Shown here: one piece after another, positions 59,491 to 64,000 of the stretch
Position numbering within the stretch: position 1 is the first letter of the stretch
Layout of the letters: the number at the start of each line of letters is the position of its first letter
NCBI GenBank assembly: GCA_029259775.1
Contig: JAJDEN010000016.1
Coordinates: forward strand, 1 to 64,000
DNA from: Planctomycetota bacterium
Lineage (GTDB): Bacteria > Planctomycetota > PLA2 > JAEUHO01
Direction: 5' to 3'
DNA length: 64,000 nt
Translations under genes and position numbers: made by a program
The notes under the pieces: model-generated
What the model was told of the DNA's origin: nothing
Seen by the model: the letters and a program-made list of their open reading frames with translations, nothing else
The model's database searches: none

Positions 59491-60011
59491 GCCTGGGCAG
59501 GGCGCATCGAGAGCACCCCGAGTCCTCGTCCTTCGGGCTCACGCTAGAGCACGCTCGGCGTTGGACGACATCCCACTTGGGGAGCGCGAGAAGTTCCTGA
59601 AGCACCGATAGCATCAACTGCTCCTGGAACCGAAACAGAGTCGAAAGCCTCGCCACTTCACTGGCCCGCTTTCGGCGCCCTCGGCAACTCTCCCGTTGAG
59701 CTTGCAACTGCAGAAGGTCTGGAGCCGAAGATGCTGATCTTGCTAGGTGTAAGGGTTCTGAATAGCCGCTCTAGCGACATCCCGACAAGCCCTCCCGCTC
59801 ATCTGAGAACCTATCGCTCCGGCCCCGCCTCGACTATCCGGCTGGCTTGGGTGGTTGCCCGGCTCGGGAGATCACCGCAGTTACTCCTGCTATCACCGGC
59901 CTCTGCCGGTGGGATTGGTACGGCATGAACAGGAACAAGCCGCTCGCAGCTACCCTCATCGCGCTCCTTCTGGCTCTCGGCCCAGCGGGTCCGGTTGAAG
60001 CGGGGGGGTGA

Positions 60012-60872
60012 AACCCGGAGGGTAGGGCCCCGAGCCCGAGCACACCCATCCCGCCGGAGGCGGGCCGAACCTCGACACCTACCACCACACCTCAGAGGTC
60101 GCCGACGGCGCGCGTGCCATCAGATCCCACGCCGGGCCCGCCTCCGACGCCAGCCCCGCCAACAACTCAGCCCTCCACGCGCGCCACGGGTCGGTTCAGG
60201 TCGCTGGCACGCACGAGGGACACGACCGTGCGCTGGGAAGCACTGGGGCGCATCAGCCCCCGAATCGTTACTCGCGAAACCCCTGAAGCTGCGCGCCGTT
60301 CAGAGACCGCGCGCAGGGCGATGGTCGCCCAGCCCCATGTCGTCTTCATCTACGACGCGCCCGAGTCGTGCGATGGAAGGTGCCGAGGCGCGTGTGACCG
60401 GTACTACGACATCGAGAAGGCGATGAAGGACGAGAGGGTGGCGCTTGCCACGCGTCCATTCCGAATGATCCGCATGAACACGACGGCGGCGAAACTCGAG
60501 CCCATGTTCAGCAAACTGAAGGTGAGCCGTTCTCAGGTTGTCTTTCTCAATGCGGTAACCGGGAAGGTCGTCCCCCTAAGCCCAAGCAAGGCAAAGAAGC
60601 CAAGTCAACTCTACGCCTCGATGCGAAGGGCATTCTCGGACTTCTACGGTGGCAAGCTGGATCAGCTTGTTCGTCGCCACGAACATCTGTTGATCGAACA
60701 CGACAAGATGGGCCGGGCATTGATGGAGGTTCAGCAGCGTCAGGGGCGAGCCCAGGAGGGCACCCTCAAGGACCGCCTCAATCGGCGTGCGCTTGCGATT
60801 GCAACAAGACAGAAACTGGTGGACACAGAGATCGAAGAGCTCTGGAGACTGAGACCCAAGCCCCACGATTGA
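60012..60872 (+). CDS. Secreted thioredoxin-fold-like protein body, in frame downstream of a signal peptide (59925-60008) but separated by TGA
   Basis: Open frame NPEGRAPSPSTPIPPEAGRTSTPTTTPQ...MVAQPHVVFIYDAPESCDGRCRGACDRYYDIEKAM...; signal MNRNKPLAATLIALLLALGPAGPVEAGG in the same frame. Confidence 0.6.
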   Translation, partial: NPEGRAPSPSTPIPPEAGRTSTPTTTPQRSPTARVPSDPTPGPPPTPAPPTTQPSTRATGRFRSLARTRDTTVRWEALGRISPRIVTRETPEAARRSETARRAMVAQPHVVFIYDAPESCDGRCRGACDRYYDIEKAMKDERVALATRPFRMIRMNTTAAKLEPMFSKLKVSRSQVVFLNAVTGKVVPLSPSKAKKPSQLYASMRRAFSDFYGGKLDQLVRRHEHLLIEHDKMGRALMEVQQRQGRAQEGTLKDRLNRRALAIATRQKLVDTEIEELWRLRPKPHD

Positions 60873-61612
60873 GCACGGGCCCACGGACGGTGGCTCGCAT
60901 CGGCGCTCGTGCAGCGGCGCGTGCGAGGAACCGGGTCTCCCAGCCACCACACTACTTGTGGTTCCGCCGCGGACGTGCTCACGTGCGACCTCTACTTGAG
61001 TGAGCACAAGCCACAAACTGCACTGGCTGTGGCGCCTTCGTCTCACGAGCTCGTCTCGGCGGAGCCCCCAGCTTGAGGGCGGGGGCCGCGTTGTTCCTTT
61101 CGTCGAATGGCTGTCTGGTCAGAAGCGGGGAACCGGAGTCGCCAATGCCCTCATCTGTTGTCTGGCCTTGGGGCCGGACAACGGATGAGCGGTGATCGGA
61201 CTGCCGCAGAGGACGCTGGGCGGACTTCCGTGCACGCCCTTGGAGCGCGAGCCTGTGTTCGCGCAGCTGCATGAGGAACGCTTCGTGGACCGAGCGCCAG
61301 CGTCGATCTACACCATGTCTCTTGAGGAAAAGACGGATCCTGTACTCGATTCGCACGCGTACCGCGCTCTTGAACCGAAGCACGAGACGCGGGAGCGCCG
61401 CGCCCAGCGTCGCCATCCAGGGCAAACACCACCCCAGCCGCAGGCGACGACGCCCAACTAAGTACGGATCTGGGACATCACGAAGCTGGCCAGAGGGCGA
61501 GGGGTTCGGTCCGCCCCAGAGCCGCTAGAGAGCCCTGCTCGGGTTCTTCTGCCTCCCACGGAGGTGAACCGAATTCTCGAGGCTCGGCAACTCTCTCTCA
61601 AGCGGGAGGGGC

Positions 61613-61990
61613 TTGCCCGTCGGAAATAGATACGCGAAGGAAGTACCCGTGCCTAAGCCTCAAACCAGCTTCATACTCTCACTCCTGCTCCTCGGTATTG
61701 CTAGTTGCGGCGGCTCATCCGGCGACGATTGCTCGACGGGAACTTGCCAGCTGCTGATCGTGAACAACACGGCCACTGACTTCGTCGAGCCCGTTCGCGC
61801 CGACTACGCATGTGGGCAGTTCGTCTGGACCACTTGGGCGGCTGGGGGGAACGCTGGAGGCGGCACGATGGACGAGCAGTGGCCAGCCGGCATTGCCGAC
61901 TTCCACTTCGTCGACGCGAATGGCATAGCTAGCGTCTATCTAGACGTCGTCCTCCCCGTTGGGGGAACCCAGAAGATCGAACTGAACTAG
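61613..61990 (+). CDS. Small lipoprotein
   Basis: SFILSLLLLGIASCGGSSGDDCSTGTCQLLIVNNTATDF...; lipobox-like GIASC. Confidence 0.6.
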   Translation: MPVGNRYAKEVPVPKPQTSFILSLLLLGIASCGGSSGDDCSTGTCQLLIVNNTATDFVEPVRADYACGQFVWTTWAAGGNAGGGTMDEQWPAGIADFHFVDANGIASVYLDVVLPVGGTQKIELN

Positions 61991-62087
61991 GAGCCTGTCC
62001 GAATATCGGCCCCTTCCACGAGGCCGCTCCCAGGTCGCGCCTCCCCGCTGGCCTGGCGTCAGTCGCCGTACGAAGGCGCCTCGGCTC

Positions 62088-62345
62088 TCAGCCCATCGCC
62101 TTATAGAGCTTGTTGAGGTTGTGCGCGGTGCAGAGTAGGTCACATTCGCCTTGCACCTTCTCGTGGCCTCGCGTCAGGAACTGCCTTAAGACCTTGGCGC
62201 CCTTGATCTGCCCGAACACAGGCGCAACCGTCTGTTTCCGGAGCCTGTAGCGACTGCGGTGGCCTGCGCGTCGTAGTCGGGTCCGCATCTCACAGGCGTA
62301 CGGCTGCTGCCAGTACAGAGGAGTGCCTGTCTCCCTCGACGAGTA
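62088..62345 (-). pseudogene. IS1182-type transposase C-terminal fragment
   Basis: RSRYRLRKQTVAPVFGQIKGAKVLRQFLTRGHEKVQGECDLLCTAHNLNKLYKAMG. Confidence 0.8.
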
Positions 62346-62425
62346 CCTGTCCGCTTTCAGCCTTGAATGGGTGTTGATATCGCTCTTTCCTAGAGCTGGC
62401 CACGGCGCCAGGGAAAGGACGAGAG

Positions 62426-62794
62426 ATGAGCGGACGGAAGAGGAACGATGAGAGGTCCGGCGGTCTAGGGGCCCGGGGCACGCCCCGGTGCACGGCCAGC
62501 ACGCGCCGACCCGAGGCACGCCGAGGCATCGAGTTTACGGGCGAGCAACGCTTGTTGGTGCTGGACTGCTGGTTCCGCACCGAGCTGGCGGCGACGGACT
62601 TCGCTCCGCTGGTGGGCGTCACCACGGCTTCGCTCTACGCCTGGCGGCGCAAGTTCGAGGACGAGGGCCCGGCCGGCTTGCTGGGGCACAAGCGCGGGAT
62701 GCGCGGCAGCCAGCTGCCGGAACCGACGCGGCGCGCGATCCTGTTGATGAAGGAAGCGCACTGGACTGGGGCCCGGAAGCGCCCGGAGAGCTGA
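62426..62794 (+). pseudogene. Truncated integrase/DDE-type transposase N-terminus (HTH)
   Basis: IEFTGEQRLLVLDCWFRTELAATDFAPLVGVTTASLYAWRRKFEDEGPAGLLGHKRG...ILLMKEAHWTGARK; no catalytic domain. Confidence 0.65.
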
Positions 62795-63060
62795 GCATGC
62801 GAGGGCTCGAGCGCTACCGTTCCAGGCCATGGCAGGTCTCCTGGTACGAGCGAGGCGCAGCATCGACACGCGAGCTTCCTGCGTTAACCACACGGAGAGC
62901 TCGCCTGAGGCGTTGCGAGCCCATTTCCGCGCTGCGCGTTGTCTAGAGAGATGCCAGGACCACGAATTCCGCTTCACGCGTACGAACAAGTCATTCCTAG
63001 ATGGACGGCCCGACGCGATTTGGTGAACCGATCTAGGCTAGTACGGCAACCTTCCCCTAC

Positions 63061-64000
63061 ATGCATGACAACAACGACTCAAGTCCCGAGGCACTTCTTG
63101 TTCACGCGGCCTTCCTGAAACGAATCGTGCGATTCATGGTCAGCGACGGCAATGACGTCGACGACGTCATTCAGGAGGTCTGGGTGGCTGCGCTTCGCAG
63201 ACCGCCGACCAACGCCCAGGCTGCGCGCTCATGGCTGTGGCGTGTTGCCTCCAATGTGGTCAAGCTGCGCATTCGGACCGAGTCGCGTGAGAGAAGGCGC
63301 GCTCGGAAGGTTGCAGCCTCCGCCGTCGCACCGTCCATCGACGAGATTCGCGAGCGGGAGGAGATCCGCCGCTCCCTGCTGGAGTCTCTCCTCACGCTAA
63401 GACCAGCGCACCGCGAAGTGCTGCTGCTACGGTTCTTCGAGGAGCTGTCCTGGAAGGAAGTTGCTGCCAGGTTAGATGTACCCCTTGAAACAGCGCGCAC
63501 CCGTGCGAAGCGTGCCCGTGTTGCACTCCGCGCAGAGGTTGAAGAGCGCACGAAGCATAAGGGAGCATCACTTCTTGCCCTGATCCCACTCCTCGAGATC
63601 CAGGACGGCACTGTGCTGGCGAAGTGGAGCATGGTCTCGGTGCTGCGGACGGCAGCCGTCCTATGCATCGCGTGTGCGACTGCTTGGTGGGGCGTGCAAG
63701 CGTTTCACGGCGAACAAGACGATCCTGGCCTAGGCCTCGCGGATCGGAGCGAGATGGAGTTGGATGACGAGCGGACCGAAAGCGCAGGGCCCGAGCTCCG
63801 CGGACTGGAGCGAGATTCGCCCGCGCCTGGGAATTCCGTTGCAGAACGCAGCACGATGCTGCGCGGACGCGTCATCGATCAGGCAGGCTCCCCCCTCCCG
63901 GGCGCGGAGGTTCGCGTGGGAGGCATCGCGGAACGCGAGTTCTCTAGGCTGAGCAACTCCGTACGTTCATCCCGAGAAAATGGTGCCTTCGAGCTATCCC
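63061..64000 (+). CDS. ECF sigma factor fused through a TM segment to a carboxypeptidase-regulatory-like domain, partial
   Basis: MHDNNDSSPEALLVHAAFLKRIVRFMVSDGNDVDDVIQEVWVAALRR...SWLWRVASNVVKLRI...LRPAHREVLLLRFFEELSWKEVAARLDVPLETARTRAKRARVAL...VLRTAAVLCIACATAWWGVQAF...STMLRGRVIDQAGSPLPGAEVRVGG; open to window edge. Confidence 0.88.
   Translation, partial: MHDNNDSSPEALLVHAAFLKRIVRFMVSDGNDVDDVIQEVWVAALRRPPTNAQAARSWLWRVASNVVKLRIRTESRERRRARKVAASAVAPSIDEIREREEIRRSLLESLLTLRPAHREVLLLRFFEELSWKEVAARLDVPLETARTRAKRARVALRAEVEERTKHKGASLLALIPLLEIQDGTVLAKWSMVSVLRTAAVLCIACATAWWGVQAFHGEQDDPGLGLADRSEMELDDERTESAGPELRGLERDSPAPGNSVAERSTMLRGRVIDQAGSPLPGAEVRVGGIAEREFSRLSNSVRSSRENGAFELS

Noticed and set aside
59925-60011. 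Selenocysteine insertion at the UGA after the signal peptide
   Set aside because: The UGA sits at a signal peptide/linker border with no redox motif, and no SECIS hairpin was evident; nonsense mutation or readthrough is simpler.
60979-61425. 148-aa minus-strand ORF as a gene
   Set aside because: No domain features and overlapping alternative ORFs; region shows only faint transposase-like scraps.
63061-64000. This sigma gene as the missing 3' half of the interrupted sigma factor at 45686
   Set aside because: It has its own complete region 2 and start codon and its sequence differs; it is an independent gene.

Overview
High-GC bacterial chromosomal window. The gene content (CarboxypepD_reg proteins, a FGE/SUMF1 protein with an N-terminal extension, a giant GreA, a phosphatase-cytochrome fusion, C-terminally extended ECF sigma factors) is reminiscent of Planctomycetota; that assignment is inference. 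From 0 to about 45.6 kb the window is a mostly housekeeping and metabolic backbone. It holds a leucine/acyl-CoA catabolism cluster, RidA, an asparaginase, ECF sigma, a hybrid sensor kinase, tryptophan dioxygenase, two large carboxypeptidase-regulatory-like surface proteins, moaA, an NHL/thioredoxin protein, a GreA fusion, tRNA-Arg(CCG), rsmD, pdxJ, dapA, rhomboid, hsp20-clpB and a 10-repeat PASTA protein. Two parts look accessory. (1) 21.4-23.9 kb has three toxin-antitoxin-like or nucleotidyltransferase modules and an imperfect 34-bp direct repeat of the moaA 3' end. (2) From about 45.98 kb to the right edge a large serine recombinase interrupts an ECF sigma gene. It is followed by a Ser/Thr kinase, a TonB receptor with a two-component system, an IS110 element, several transposase remnants, and a membrane-tethered sigma factor/CarboxypepD fusion that runs off the window. 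Leads for follow-up: the sigma-gene interruption by a serine recombinase (skin-element-like), the moaA-tail direct repeats, a textbook sigma-54 promoter in front of hsp20-clpB, an in-frame UGA between a signal peptide and a secreted protein body, the phosphatase-cytochrome c fusion, and recurrent 15-bp in-frame minisatellites. All calls come from reading the sequence and supplied translations; no database search was run.
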